Assembly (NCBI GenBank): GCA_963921195.1
Contig: OY992536.1
Location: 228,258,023-228,322,022 of the forward strand
Reading direction: 5' to 3'
Length of the DNA stretch: 64,000 nucleotides
DNA from: Pegoplata infirma
Lineage: Eukaryota > Arthropoda > Insecta > Diptera > Anthomyiidae
A program made the translations under genes and the position numbers. Positions 44,565 to 55,810 of the stretch are shown one piece after another; position 1 is the first letter of the stretch, and each line of letters opens with the position of its first letter. Under the pieces are notes generated by a model. The model was given only the letters and a program-made list of their open reading frames with translations, searched no databases and was not told where the DNA came from.

Positions 44565-45120
44565 GAAAATTATGGTTCGTTTTGACCCCGTGCCTTTGGG
44601 GAGTTAAAATTTTGTAATAAAATTTTTTTCCCGACTCAGAATTACTTTTTGAGTCGATTTAGCAATGCCCGTCCGTCCGTTCGTCTGTCCATCTATCGGT
44701 TTAAGCACGATACAGGTTGCAATTTTCAATCAATTGACTTGGAATTTGAAGCTTAAGCATCTTTTGGCCCAAGGTCGAAGCCTATTGAATTTGGAAAAAA
44801 TCAATCCATGTTAAGACCTAGCCCCCATACAAACGCCCCCTTTGCATTCGGCTTAAATGACTCTAATAACCGTGTTATAATTGATATCGCATTGAAATTC
44901 AGCAGGAAATTAAATTTTGCATGCACAAATCACCATTCCAAATTTCAAAGGAATCGGGTCAGTCCTTCTGGTAGTCCCCACACAAATCACCTTCCCGATA
45001 TTCACAAAACAAAAGACAGATGCAATCGGTTTATGTTTGGACTTGGGACCCATTTTCCGGAAAACACTGGTGTAGGGTATCATATGATCGGTCTTGACCG
45101 ACTATAACTTTCTCACTTGT
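44565..45120 (-). mobile_element. mini-me-like element, 'tcggtcaagaccga' subfamily
   Basis: Reverse orientation. It has a GTCC tetramer tract at 44670-44690 and 'gtagggtatcatatgatcgg' paired with 'tcttgaccgactataac', and it ends 'tttctcacttgttt', the reverse of the 'aacaagtgagaaagt' head. It shares the head and tetramer design with the other mini-me-like units, but the body is different. A 99-codon open frame at 44808-45107 lies inside and shows no domain. Confidence 0.55.
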
Positions 45121-45183
45121 TTTTTTTTATGTTTCTTTTTTCTTTTACTCAAAAAATTGCTCCACCCTATTACTAAAGTAGAT

Positions 45184-45470
45184 AAAAAGAAGTTAGAGTG
45201 TTAAATTCGGCTGTGCCGAATCTTGTATACCCTCCAACACGTTCAAAAAAAACAAGGACGTTTTTTTTTTGGGGGGGGGGGGGGGTTCGGTGGTGGGAGA
45301 CAACCATCCTGGATCCAACGACTTTGAACTTCTTCTGACATAAAAAATTTATCGTTTTCTAAGCAAAAGTACAAAAATTCAATAAAAAAATGGTGTTTTT
45401 TCAGAGGTTGATTTAGTTCTTTAAGGGGGAACTTTTTCCCCCGTGGTCCGATTTTGCCCATCTCCTATCA
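45184..45470 (+). mobile_element. mini-me/DINE-like element, 'cggctgtgccgaa' subfamily, truncated
   Basis: 'agttagagtgttaaattcgg', hairpin TTCGGCTGTGCCGAA, 'taccctccaacac', a T run plus 15 G at 45271-45285, 'cctggatccaac', and 'agttctttaagggggaactt', then a break after 'gattttgccca'. The right half with the tetramers and core is absent. It is closely parallel to 9231-9500. Confidence 0.7.
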
Positions 45471-45477
45471 TTATTGT

Positions 45478-45720
45478 AAGGCCCAAGAGGACCAGGAATA
45501 CCGGTATTCCCGGTACTACGGTACTGACCGTAGGCACTAGTAAAAAGAATCGGTGTTGCACAAGAATTAGAACAAGTTCTCGGGAAGTATAAGTTGCTCC
45601 ACAATCGGTTCTTTGCAACCGAAAATTTTGCTGGGTCACTGTATATATGAATATCTAAGCTTAAAATGCCGGACTGAATTCAAATGTTAAAGTAAAAAAA
45701 AAACAAGTGGATATATATGA
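45478..45720. repeat. Fragment with ACCGGTATTCC words
   Basis: 'ggaataccggtattcccgg' and 'tactacggtactgacc' form the reverse complement of the start of the block at 43158-43200 ('gatcagtaccgtagtaccgg', 'aataccggtattcccgg'). Both are probably ends of one unidentified element. The surrounding bases up to 45720 are not recognised. Confidence 0.45.
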
Positions 45721-45826
45721 TTTGTAGTGCATATTTTAAGATTTTTAGTTCATATTTCAAGAATTTTTAGTTCATATTTTAGGCAACTAAAACGTAGTTT
45801 TTTAGTGCATGAAGGTCCTGTCCCTG
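45720..45826. mobile_element. Lone right end related to the 2679-3763 element
   Basis: 'gtgcatattttaagattttt', 'agttcatattttaggcaac' and 'tgcatgaaggtcctgtccct' parallel the right end at 3655-3763 ('gtgcatatttttgattttta', 'tgcacgaaagtacttgccct'). No left end was found nearby. Confidence 0.5.
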
Positions 45827-46402
45827 ATTATGGGTTTCCAAAAATAGCCAAAACGGCGATTTTTTTGAACTTTGACATCAGTTTCCTCAAAAACCTGATG
45901 TGATGGATTTTTGACCAGCTATTGTAATCAAGTGTATAAGGTCGCTTTTCAGTCGCATTTTCGAAGTCTAGTAGTGTTATTATTACAATTATAATAAAAG
46001 TTCATCAACTTCAAATGCGTGTAAAAAAAAAACTTTAGGGTTTTGTTTTGGAATATATCAATTTTCATTTGCTTTTGGGTTTATCCCATTCGGTTGTTGC
46101 ACTATGTCATTACTTGAAAACTTTATGTCGTATGACTAATTTTATAATTAACTTTAAATAGCAATCATACGCAATGGAGCACATTGGATTATTTTCAATA
46201 ATTTTGCTATTCAGTAAGTAGGTACTGAACCGATTGCAACGAAACTTATACCGGTTATAGCTAACGTAATTTAGAGCTTAAGTTTGGTCTCTGGACCCCA
46301 CATGTTCAATAGGGGCAACACCAGGGGCCCCTAAATTAGGACATGTTTAATACACCAAAGCTTTAAACGCTTTAAATGCACCAACTTTTAATGCAAGTAA
46401 AA
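45827..46402. other. Spacer; possible Helitron-like body fragment, no gene seen
   Basis: At 46225-46345, 'ggtactgaaccgattgcaac' and 'gagcttaagtttggtctctgg' loosely resemble the segment before the CTAG end at 30643-31003. Nothing else recognised. Confidence 0.4.
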
Positions 46403-47431
46403 AACAAGTAGAAAAGTTAAATTCGACTTTGCCGAATCTATGAATACCCTCCACAATGCATTTTTTTAAAGGGTAGTACATTTTTTAACGTGAAAAAATT
46501 AACAATTTTGATTAGAAATATTTTATTTTGAGTAAAAAACTTTGTTTTATCATTTTTTAAAAAAAAAAGAAAAGCTACTACATACTTTTTTTTTTTTTGA
46601 GTATAAAATTTTTTTCGAGTGTAATGTTTTTTTTACTGTAAAAATATTTCTGAGTGAATGCACGTACGCATGTACACAAAATATTGTCATTTTTGTAAAA
46701 AAAAAAATTTTTTGTATAAATTTTTTTTGAGTGTAAAAGTTTTTTTGAGTGTAAAATTTTTTTTGAGTGTAAAATTTTTTCAAGTGTAATTTTTAAGTTA
46801 CCAATGCTTTTAAAACTAAACAAGTTTAAAAAGCATTGCTTTAAAATTAAACAAGTTTGAAAAGCATTGTATAGTTACCACCAATGCTTTTAAAACTTGT
46901 TAAAACACGTGGCATTTTAGATGAAACTAATCTGAAATTCATGGTTTTGCCTATAACTTTTGAACCACTGGACCGATTGAGCTGAAATTTAATACCAAAC
47001 AGACCCGGGAAACGGCAAAGATACGTGTCATGCTTCAACAGTCTCACTATTGTCTTTCGAAAGTTATCGTGTTTTTTATCTCATAAATTCGCGAAAACCC
47101 TTTCCGAAATTTACTCTTTTGCTCATAACTTTTGAACCACTGGACCGATTTGGCTGGATTGCAATACCAACCTGACCAGGTAAATGACAAACATATATGC
47201 CAAACTTCAGTAACCTCTGTAAAGTCTTTCAAAAGTTAGCGTGTTTTCTACGGACGGACAGACAGACAGACAGACGGACGGACGGACGGACATCGCTAGA
47301 TCGACTTAAAATCGATCGAGGATCATAAATATATATACTTTATGGGGTCCTAGACCAATATTTCGAGGTGTTACAAACGGAATGACAAACTTATATATAC
47401 CCTCTATCACTAGAGTGGAGGGTATAAAAAA
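46403..47431 (+). mobile_element. mini-me/DINE-like element, 'ttcgac' subfamily, near complete
   Basis: Head 'aacaagtagaaaagttaaatt', 'taccctccacaatgc', several 'ttttttttgagtgtaaaa' repeats (46610-46790), two 'cataacttttgaaccactgg' blocks, a GACA/GACG tract at 47263-47290, the core 'tatatactttatggggtcc' and the end 'ctctatcactagagtgg'. This is the mirror of the 13661-14649 copy and a good reference for the subfamily. Confidence 0.72.
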
Positions 47432-48210
47432 ATCTAGCGCTGAACTAAAAAAGGCCTTAGGGGTTTATTATGTAATATGCCAACTTTAATTTGCTTTCGG
47501 TTTCATCCCATTCCGATTCGGAAAGTTCGATTTTGTATCACTGTGTAATTAAATAAATCAAATAAAACAGGCGTGGTTTAAACAAAAAATAAATTTTTAT
47601 CCGAAAATTCAAAACCAGTTCTAAATATTTTCCAAATTAAATAAATATATTCGTACGTCCGTTCATTTATCTTACTACAATTAAATATTTTTTACTACTT
47701 TTACTAAAGATGTAAATTTTCAAAATTGTTGAGTTACAGTTGAAAAAAATTTTACATAAAGCGATATCGTGCTAAATTAGTTTAATTTTAAAATTGTTCA
47801 CAAATTTTTTTCAAGTTAAAGTAATAATTCTCTAAAACAGAACTCTCTGAAATATGAGATTTTCTAAAGAGTTTAATGAGCTTCATTTGAAATTAAAAAT
47901 AAAAAATTAAAATGGAGTGGTTTTTGTTACATATCAGACATATCCCATACAAATCTCTATATAATAAATGTATTTCGAGAGTTTCAAAATTGTTGAGTTA
48001 TTAAAAAAAAGCGATGTCATACAAAATATGATCAATTTTAAAAGTATTTATTTAGAAATTTTATATTTCACAACATTTCCAACTAAAAAATTTAATAATA
48101 TAAGATTTCAAATTCCCTGATGAAAATATAAAAACAAAAGTTCTTTATTTTTGTATCTGAGTTCGAACGGAAGGAAATAAGCAAAAATGTTAAAGTTAAC
48201 GGATGTAAGC
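47432..48210. other. AT-rich spacer, no gene seen
   Basis: No recognisable repeat end or coding frame before the TSD of the foldback at 48211. Confidence 0.6.
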
Positions 48211-48218
48211 ATGAACAT

Positions 48219-50301
48219 TAAGGGTGTTCTTAACAGTAAGGGAAAAATTTAAAATGTTTTAATTGCTTGGCACTGGGCAGAATTTTGTTCCTTTGTACTA
48301 AAAACTTAATAATAAAAAATTTGGAGTTAATCCGATAACTTTAGGTGGACGCGGAAACGACCTGAAGTTTGAATAACGGATTACAAGGGGAAAAAATGAC
48401 TTTTTACTAATTTTCTCAATTTTTTCGATATTTAAAGTAAAGTTTGAATTCAAATGGTTACAGAATTGTGATGTGGAGTACATAACCTTTGTAATAAGGC
48501 AATAAAAACTAAAATCGGTTAAAAATCAGCCAAGTTATTACAACTGCCCCAGGCAACTAGCGTGTGGCAGACCACTTTATCAAAGATTTCGAGTTCAATT
48601 TTTGAAATTGATTGAAATTATCTACTATAGCAACATTTTTTTATTCTTTACTTGCCAATGTATTAAGGTGATAGGTATTTTTCATATTGTGTTATGCTAA
48701 CTTGTTTTTAATTAATGGTAAAAAGGTCTAAATTTTTCAACCCTGTTTTCAAATCTCCAATTTTTAATTTTATTTTTTTTTGGCAAATAAAATTTAAAAA
48801 ATCGACCATTGGACCATAGGATTTCGTTAAGCACATATAAGGGAATAAAAATTACAAAAATTGTAGACATTCCATTTTTCATTCGGCTAGTTTAGCGATT
48901 TTATTTCGGCGGATTCGAGATAATAGTGATTTTGGTAACTTTTTTAGCGTTTAGTTAATTTTTTTATTTTTTTTTAACAAACTTCATATGTTTTTTACCT
49001 AATTACTACAGAATAATATAGAATACTTCAATTCCTTTAATCAGGGCAAAATTGAGATATGAAAAATTGACCCAGTTAAAGGTCAAAGGTCAAATTTGAG
49101 AACAATTTGAATTTTTAAAGATTAACAATTTTTTTGAGCGGATATTTATGAAACTCCTTGATGTTATTTTAATATGACTAAACATAAATGGTTTATTATT
49201 AAAATACGGAAAATTAACCCATAAGTGCTATTGGGGTCTATATTTTTTTTATTTAATGGAGAAAATATAGATATATTATTTCATAGGGTCATATAGACCC
49301 CAACAGCACTTAAGGGTTAATGTTCTGAATTTTTATAAGCCATTAATTTTTTAATGTTATAAAAATAACATTTAGGAGTTTCATTAATATACGCTCGAAA
49401 AATCTGTAAATCTTTAAAAATTCAAATTCTTCTAAAATTTGACCTTTGACCTTTAACTGGGTCAATTTTTCATATCTCAATTTTGCCCTTATTAAAGGAA
49501 TTAAAGTATTCTATATTATTCTGTAGTAATTCGGAAGAAAACATATGAAGTTTGTTAAAAAAAATAAAAAAAATTAACTAAAAGCTAAAAAAGTTACCAA
49601 AATCACTATTATCTCGAAATCCGCCGAATTAAAATCGCAAAACTAGACGAATGAAAAAGGAATGTCTACAATTTTTGTAATTTTTATTCCCTTATATGTG
49701 CTTAACAAAATCCTATGGTCCAATGGTCGATTTTTTAAATTTTATATGCCTAAAAAAATTCAAATTTAAAATTGGAGATTTGAAAACAGGGCTGGAAAAT
49801 TTAGACCTTTTTACCATTAATTAAAAACAAGTTAGCATAACACAATATGAAAAATACTTATCACCTTACTACATTGGCAAGTAAAGAATAGAAAAATGTT
49901 GCTATAGTGGACAATTTCAATCAATTTCAAAAATTGAACTCGAAACCTTTGATCAAGTGGTCTGCCACACATTAGTTGCCTGGGGCAGTTGTAATAACTT
50001 GGCTGATTTTTAACCGATTTTAGTTTATATTGCCTTATTACAAAGGTAATGTACTCCACATCACAATTCTGTAACCATTTGAATTCAAACTTAAATATAA
50101 ATATCGAAAAAATTGAGAAATTGAGTAAAAAGTCATTTTTTTCCCTTGTAATCCGTTATTCAAACTTCGGGTCGTTTCCGCGTCCACTAAAAGTTATCGG
50201 ATTAACTCCAAATTTTTTATTATTAAGTTTTTGGTACAAAGGAACAAAATTCTGACCAGTGAAACACAAAAATCCGCAATAAAAAAATAAGAACACCCTT
50301 A
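48219..50301. mobile_element. 2.08-kb hAT-type foldback with perfect 8-bp TSD
   Basis: The termini TAAGGGTGTTCTTA and TAAGAACACCCTTA are inverted, and the flanking ATGAACAT is exact at 48211-48218 and 50302-50309. Almost the whole element is one inverted repeat with arms of about 1 kb. Paired landmarks are 'ggagttaatccgataac' with 'gttatcggattaactcc', 'tttggtaacttttttagc' with 'gctaaaaaagttaccaaa', and 'tgacctttgacctttaac' with 'gttaaaggtcaaaggtca'. The centre is near 49260, where 'ggggtctata' faces 'tatagacccc'. The 8-bp TSD suggests hAT transposase mobilised it; no coding frame exists. A relict of the same family flanks 37208-38488. Confidence 0.88.
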
Positions 50302-50668
50302 ATGAACATACATATAGACAATTTTTTATCACTCCGAAAACAAAACTACAATGACAAAATGCAACAGACCATATTATCATCATAAACAAATACTTTTACA
50401 TATATGAGGCATTGCACACCAAATAAACCGCTACAGAAAAACATGTGTGCCATGAATGCCTGAATAGGTGATATAGACAGCCTTATATGGAGCAACGAAA
50501 ATTGCCTTTTTGGTTTTTTTAATTTTTAAAAAATTGACCAAAGAAGGCGTGGTTAAATAATTTAAAAATTGTCAAATTTTTGTCGAGTTTCCTTGACGAA
50601 ATATTATTAAAATTAAAACGGAATGCCCGACAATTTCAAAAATTTACATTCTAGTATATTTTTTGGTG

Positions 50669-51167
50669 ACATGACATAATCCCCACGGACATAATCCGCA
50701 TTTCTATAATGGGGATTATGATCCCAATAAAAAACGGACATAATTCCAAGATTTATGGGGATAATAATGACCACATAACAAATGGTCATAATCCCTTTTA
50801 CAGGGATTATGTTCACTATACTAGTTGGTCATCCCAAAAATTTTATTTTTTGTCTTAAAAGTTTTTCTGCATAGCCGCCCTTCGGCCTGGCTTAGGGATT
50901 ACAAACTCCATAAATTAATTTAGTGGCTTTGATAAACCCAGGGTGGGTTTAGCGTCTGCAGAAAACCTGGATTATGACCAAAATTGCTTTGGGCTTACTT
51001 CCAATAATGTTAATAGGGTTTATGGCAGAAAAAAGTTCGGTAGTTATACCAAAAGGGGACGGACATAGTCCCCACAACTATTATGGGGATTATGACCGTG
51101 ATGAATTCGGTCATAATCTCAATTTCTGTTATGGGTGTAATGTCCGTGGGGATTATGTCCTGGCACC
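50669..51167. mobile_element. TIR element of repeated 'gacataatcccca' words
   Basis: Left GGTGACATGACATAATCC and right 'ggattatgtcctggcacc' are inverted, and the words 'ggggattatg', 'acataatcc' and 'ggtcataatc' fill the sub-terminal 150 bp on each side. ATATTTTT occurs at both borders (8 bp, with one spare T on the left), consistent with a hAT-type TSD but low in complexity. The element is 499 bp and non-coding. Confidence 0.7.
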
Positions 51168-51218
51168 ATATTTTTATGGAATATCGATTAAAAACACTGC
51201 TCTAGTCGCAAAAATTAA

Positions 51219-52517
51219 CAAGTTGGGCACCCTGCTGGTAAGGCTAATTTGGGTACGCTGAATTCAATGGTGCTAGCCATTTTTCGAAGTTAGCGCTCAT
51301 ATTCGCGATATTCGCGATTAAAAATTGTAAAGCCTTGGTACTCCAAAATTTAAATTTTAATGCTTTTGGGATAGTTTTTAAACATAAATTTAGAAAATGC
51401 ACTGTTTTTTTCGCGAAAAAAAAATCCGCAAAAAAAAATCGCGAAAAAAAATGTTTTTTCGAAAAATGTTATGTCTGTAATTTATCGTATTCTACTCATT
51501 TTCATAAATTAATAGGAAACTAAAAAAAAAAAAATTGGAAAATAAATTTCGCAAAAAAAATTCGCGAAAAAAAATTTACACGAATAATTTCTTTTTTGTA
51601 TATTCAATAAAGTTAAAAATTCAGCAATTGTCTAAATAATATGAAAAAAAAATTTTTTTTTTTTACTTACAAATAAAAAAAAAATAATCGCGAATTTCGC
51701 TAATACATACGCTAAATTTGAAAAAAACTGATATGGGATTTAGTGTATAAGAACTAGCTTTAACAGATGGCTGTCGTAAATTCAATTCAAACTAAAAATA
51801 TTTGTTTGATTTTTTCTGTAAGTACAGATCGAGCACGGGCTCTAATTATATTTGTTATAAGGGTTCAAGTTGAAAAATTGCAGAAGAAAAATTGAATTTC
51901 TAAAAATTATAGACATTTCTGGTATTTCCCATACCGGTTTAAAACACCCCAGTTAGTGTCATCATCAGTAGGATTTTAAATGTCGGTTTGTCTTGTTAAT
52001 GAAAACTGTTTTTTATATACATATGTGAATATTTATAGTTTCTACAGAGTAAATTTTGACAGTTTCCAACACTACAATTCTATTTCTAGCAATCTCAACC
52101 TCACTTCATACTTTCTTTCAACTTTTTTGTCTCTTACATTATTTCGCAAGGGTTACCAACATGATCTGGAATTGCAGACACAAATGAAGGAATTTGCATT
52201 TTCTGTTTCGGAGACGTGCCTAATAATAATAAAATATTTGTATTGAACCATTTTTTTTTTCACGAAAATAAAAATTTTCGCAAACAAAAAATGTTTTTCG
52301 CGAAAAAAATTCACGATATTATGGTTTGTTCTGTAAGTTTACCAGACTTTAATGGTTTTAAATTTAAAAATTATTGCAAAAGTATAAAAATATCGTTTTT
52401 ATTGAACTTAAGCAACAAAATTTTAAATCGCGAATATCGCGAATTCGAGCGCTAACTTGAAAAAACGGCTAGCACCATTGAATTCAGCGTACCCGAATTA
52501 ACTTTGCCAGCTTGTTA
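51219..52517. mobile_element. Long-TIR element with TTAACAAG ends
   Basis: 'ttaacaagttgggcacc' and 'ggctaatttgggtacgctg' at the left face 'cagcgtacccgaattaac' and 'gccagcttgttaa' at the right. The inverted homology extends over about 110 bp through 'aattcaatggtgctagcc' to 'cgcgatattcgcga'. Both ends carry TTAA, the piggyBac target, but TTAA could equally be part of the TIR. An outer CACTG pair at 51194 and 52554 offers alternative borders. The interior has no transposase. Confidence 0.65.
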
Positions 52518-53254
52518 AAAAAAAGTTTCAAATTCAAACACAGTGAAATTTTTAGAACCTGTTCTGAAATTTATATATTTTTTTTTTTATATTCAATTTA
52601 TCAAAAATCCGTAATTTCTTTTTTAATTTTTTTTTTTTAAGTTTAGATAATTTGATATTCACACAAAAAATTCAGAAGGGCAGTTTTCGTATTTTTCGAG
52701 AAATTCGCATTTGAGTATTGAATTGCATAAACTTTTTGTAATTCTCCTGCATTTTATTGTGTCAACACCGCGTATGAGTAACGAATATTTGCGAAACCAA
52801 CAAATTTTCGTTACTCATACGCGGTGTTGACACAACAAAATACAAGAGAATTACAGAACTTTTATGAAATTCAATATTCAAATGCGATTTTCTTTAAAAA
52901 TACGAAAAATGCCCTCCTGAATTTCTGGCCTGATTTTTGATAAATTGACTTTTTAAAAAATTCTACAAATTAAAAAATTTTAATCGATAGCCCATAAAAA
53001 AATATACAAGAATGTGGATATTTGAGATTGATAAATATTTTTCAATTTGATAAATATTTAAAGAGTTTCCTATTTCACAAATTTTAAAATTTTTCTAATA
53101 TTTAACCACGCCTCCTAAGCCCAGATTTTTAAAAAGTAAATAACGAAAAACGCAATTTTCCTAGTTACATATAAGACTATTCATACCACTCATTCAGACA
53201 TTCGTGGGACACATGTTTTTTTTTGCTGGACATTTGGTGTGGAATGCCTCATAT

Positions 53255-54969
53255 GTGGAATAGAGTGGGGAGAAATGTTATAAATTGTAAATTTTCGTTA
53301 ATTTGAAAAAAAACACATAAAATTGAAATACTCAGGAATTTACAAATGTTTAAGTGATAATTTTTTTTATTTTGCATTTTCACCCCCTAATAATTTTAAG
53401 TTTATAAAAAAAACTCTGGAACACCTTCCATCTCGAGGAAAGCCGAAGCTTTTTCCTCCTGATTCGATTTTGGTTGTTGTATAACTCAAACTATAATGAG
53501 AGTTATTTCAATTCTTATTTTTTTCAGTCCACTCTACTGTATTTGAACTCTTGCATACCCTTATTCCTGGTTTTCTTTTTCTTGTTGCTGCAGTTGTTGT
53601 TTTTATTCAACTGTATATACGTAGGTAAGCAACAGCGGATATAAAAAATAAAACGGACGGAATTCTATACTCATTTGATTTATGAGATATTTGAGCATGT
53701 TTTATGAAACTAAAGGACATAACAAAAACTAAAAACAACAACTGCAGCAAACCAACTTATACTTTCTGTTCTTTTACTTATTATAATTCGATAGAAGACA
53801 TATTTTTCCCCTTTTTCTTATTGTAAAATGTTTATAAAAGTTTTCGAGTTAAAATAACTAAAAATAAAATTTATGTTTTTTTTTATTATAGTAAGTCCAT
53901 GGACTGAGTAATAATAATAAATCTTCCTTGAGTAATTCGTAATGTAAGAACTGTTATTTAAAAAAATACAATTTTAATTTTAAAAATATCAATTGTTATT
54001 GAATTGAAATTCGAACAAATAAAAAGGTTGAGTTCGGTGTTTGCCGACTGTGGAAAAAAACTGTTTGTGAAAAAAAATTACGCGAACAATTTTTTTTTTT
54101 TGAAAAATGAGTCTGTTTTTGTTTAAACAACTTTCTCTTCCAATTTGGTTTAAGGGAATTTGCATTTTTAGTTTATGTGAAAATTACCAAAACTTTGCTG
54201 GTGTCCTGACATTTTCGCTTGTAACTAATGTACCGCTGGAGTAATATCGCTCAAAATCAGGGCACGTTTTTTTTGGAAATAATTCCGCCATTCAAAATTT
54301 TAATAAAAAATTTATATAGTTTTATGCGAAAATTGGAAACATATTTTTTATATAAATTTAGAAAAGTAGCTAATAATATATAATTATACAAAATAACATA
54401 GAATTATATCAAATTATATAAAAAATATATAAAACTAGAGGGCCTGTACACCTTGTAGTGCAAATGCTAAGATAACCCTTTTTACCCAAAAATTTTAAAT
54501 TTCAAAATATGTCTTTCTCTTGAATGTTAATTGTGCTGGAGGATCCTGAATGTAATTTTTTTTAATTCTAGGGTTTTTTGTTCAGTAGTTATAAAAACAG
54601 TACCAACTTTCCGTATTAACCCCGTTTTTTGACCCCTTAGAAACAAAATTTCAAGTTCGAAAAATGAACTTCGAAAAGCACTAAAGTACAACTGAAGGGC
54701 TTATTGTAAAAACTCGATAAGCAACATTTCATGTTATGGTAGTTTTTGCCTTAAAACTTTAGAAATTATGCAGAAAATAGATCTTTTGAAGAACTTTCAT
54801 ACTTAAGATACTTGTACGAAGGGTTTAAGGAAAAATTCTGCAAAAAATCTGCTTATCAAGTTCTTGCATGTTGCTTATCAAGTTCTTGCATTGTTTACCT
54901 GCCAAATATTTCCCATATTTAACAATTACGGAAACGTACAGGTATGTGCACTAAAATAAATAAATATAA
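53255..54969. other. Spacer with one decayed mini-me piece, no gene seen
   Basis: At about 53995-54265, 'aaaaggttgagttcgg', 'tgtggaaaaaaactg' and 'gtaactaatgtaccgctggag' parallel the degenerate fragment at 10196-10560. The rest (including 54460-54900, which is less AT-rich) shows no open frame and no repeat I can name. Confidence 0.5.
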
Positions 54970-55805
54970 ATAAAAACTTTGGCATTGACGTCATCTTTCA
55001 TGGGAAATTTGCGGAAATAAAATCGGTTCACGCATGACAGAGAACACGCATTAAAAGCAATTTATTTCTGTATGTAGTGCTTTAAAAAACATATAACTCA
55101 TGAACCAATACACATACAAAGACCGTATATACATTAAAACTTTCGTATTGACACCCCCTTTCGTGGGAAACTTACAGAAACAATGCACGCATTGCAGAGA
55201 AAATGCATTACACAGGCATTGCACTAAAATGCATACAACTTATGAACCAATACATATACAACAAGTGAAAGTGTTACACTCGGCTGTGCCGAATTTTTAT
55301 ACCCTCCAAAATGTAAAAAAAATATTTAAAAAATCCAGGGTCGTTTTTTTTTTTCTGAGATAAAAATGTTGCATTTGCTTAGCATACGTACAAAAAACCC
55401 TGCAAAATCTGCTGTTTTTTTTAAGGTTGGATTAGTTCTCCAAGGGGGAACTTTTTTCCCCTTTGTTCGATTTTGCCCATTTCCGAACTTAACCTGCCTA
55501 GGAATATAAGACATTTTCGTTTATTTTGGACTGTATCGTGTCTTCTAAAGACGGACAGACGGACATCGCTAGAATGTCTTAGAATCGATCACTGATCAAT
55601 AAAATATATACTTTTTGTGGTCCTAGACTGACATTTCGATGCGTTACACAAGGAATGACAAAGTGAGTATACCCCCATGCTGTGGTTGGGGGGTATAAAA
55701 AACATAAAAGGCATGGTATTGACGTAACCTATAATGGGAAGATTGCAGAAACAAAACCGGTCCACGCATTCCAGAAAAAACGCATTACAAAGAAAATACA
55801 ACTTA
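54970..55805. repeat. Three-unit degenerate tandem repeat split by a mini-me element
   Basis: Units start near 54975, 55143 and 55712. Each has the order '(g)gcattgacgtcatc/gtattgacaccccc/gtattgacgtaacc', 'gggaaatttgcgg/gggaaacttacag/gggaagattgcag', 'cacgcat' and 'cgcattaaaa/tgcattacac/cgcattacaa'. With the mini-me element (55261-55700) removed, the spacing is about 168 and 130 bp. Confidence 0.65.
55261..55700 (+). mobile_element. mini-me/DINE-like element, 'cggctgtgccgaa' subfamily, short copy
   Basis: 'acaagtgaaagtgttacact' plus 'cggctgtgccgaa', 'taccctccaaaatg', 'ttctccaagggggaac', 'cgattttgcccatttccg', a short GACG tract at 55553-55564, 'tatactttttgtggtcc', and the end 'gtggttggggggtataaaa'. 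It is about 440 bp and lacks the G run of its relatives. Confidence 0.72.
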
Positions 55806-55810
55806 TTTTT

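Larger units (their letters stand above)
50401..53254. mobile_element. Foldback Family A, copy 4, split by two insertions
   Basis: The left end 'tatatgaggcattgcacacc' starts at 50401 and the right end 'ggtgtggaatgcctcatat' finishes near 53254. The centre, a perfect 29-bp stem TTGTGTCAACACCGCGTATG... (52757-52785 against 52807-52835), is unusually well preserved. The insertions at 50669-51167 and about 51194-52554 fall in the left arm. Confidence 0.8.

Noticed and set aside
44808..45107. 99-codon frame as a small gene
   Set aside because: Lies within a mini-me-like repeat, shows no domain, and the repeat end supplies its C-terminus.
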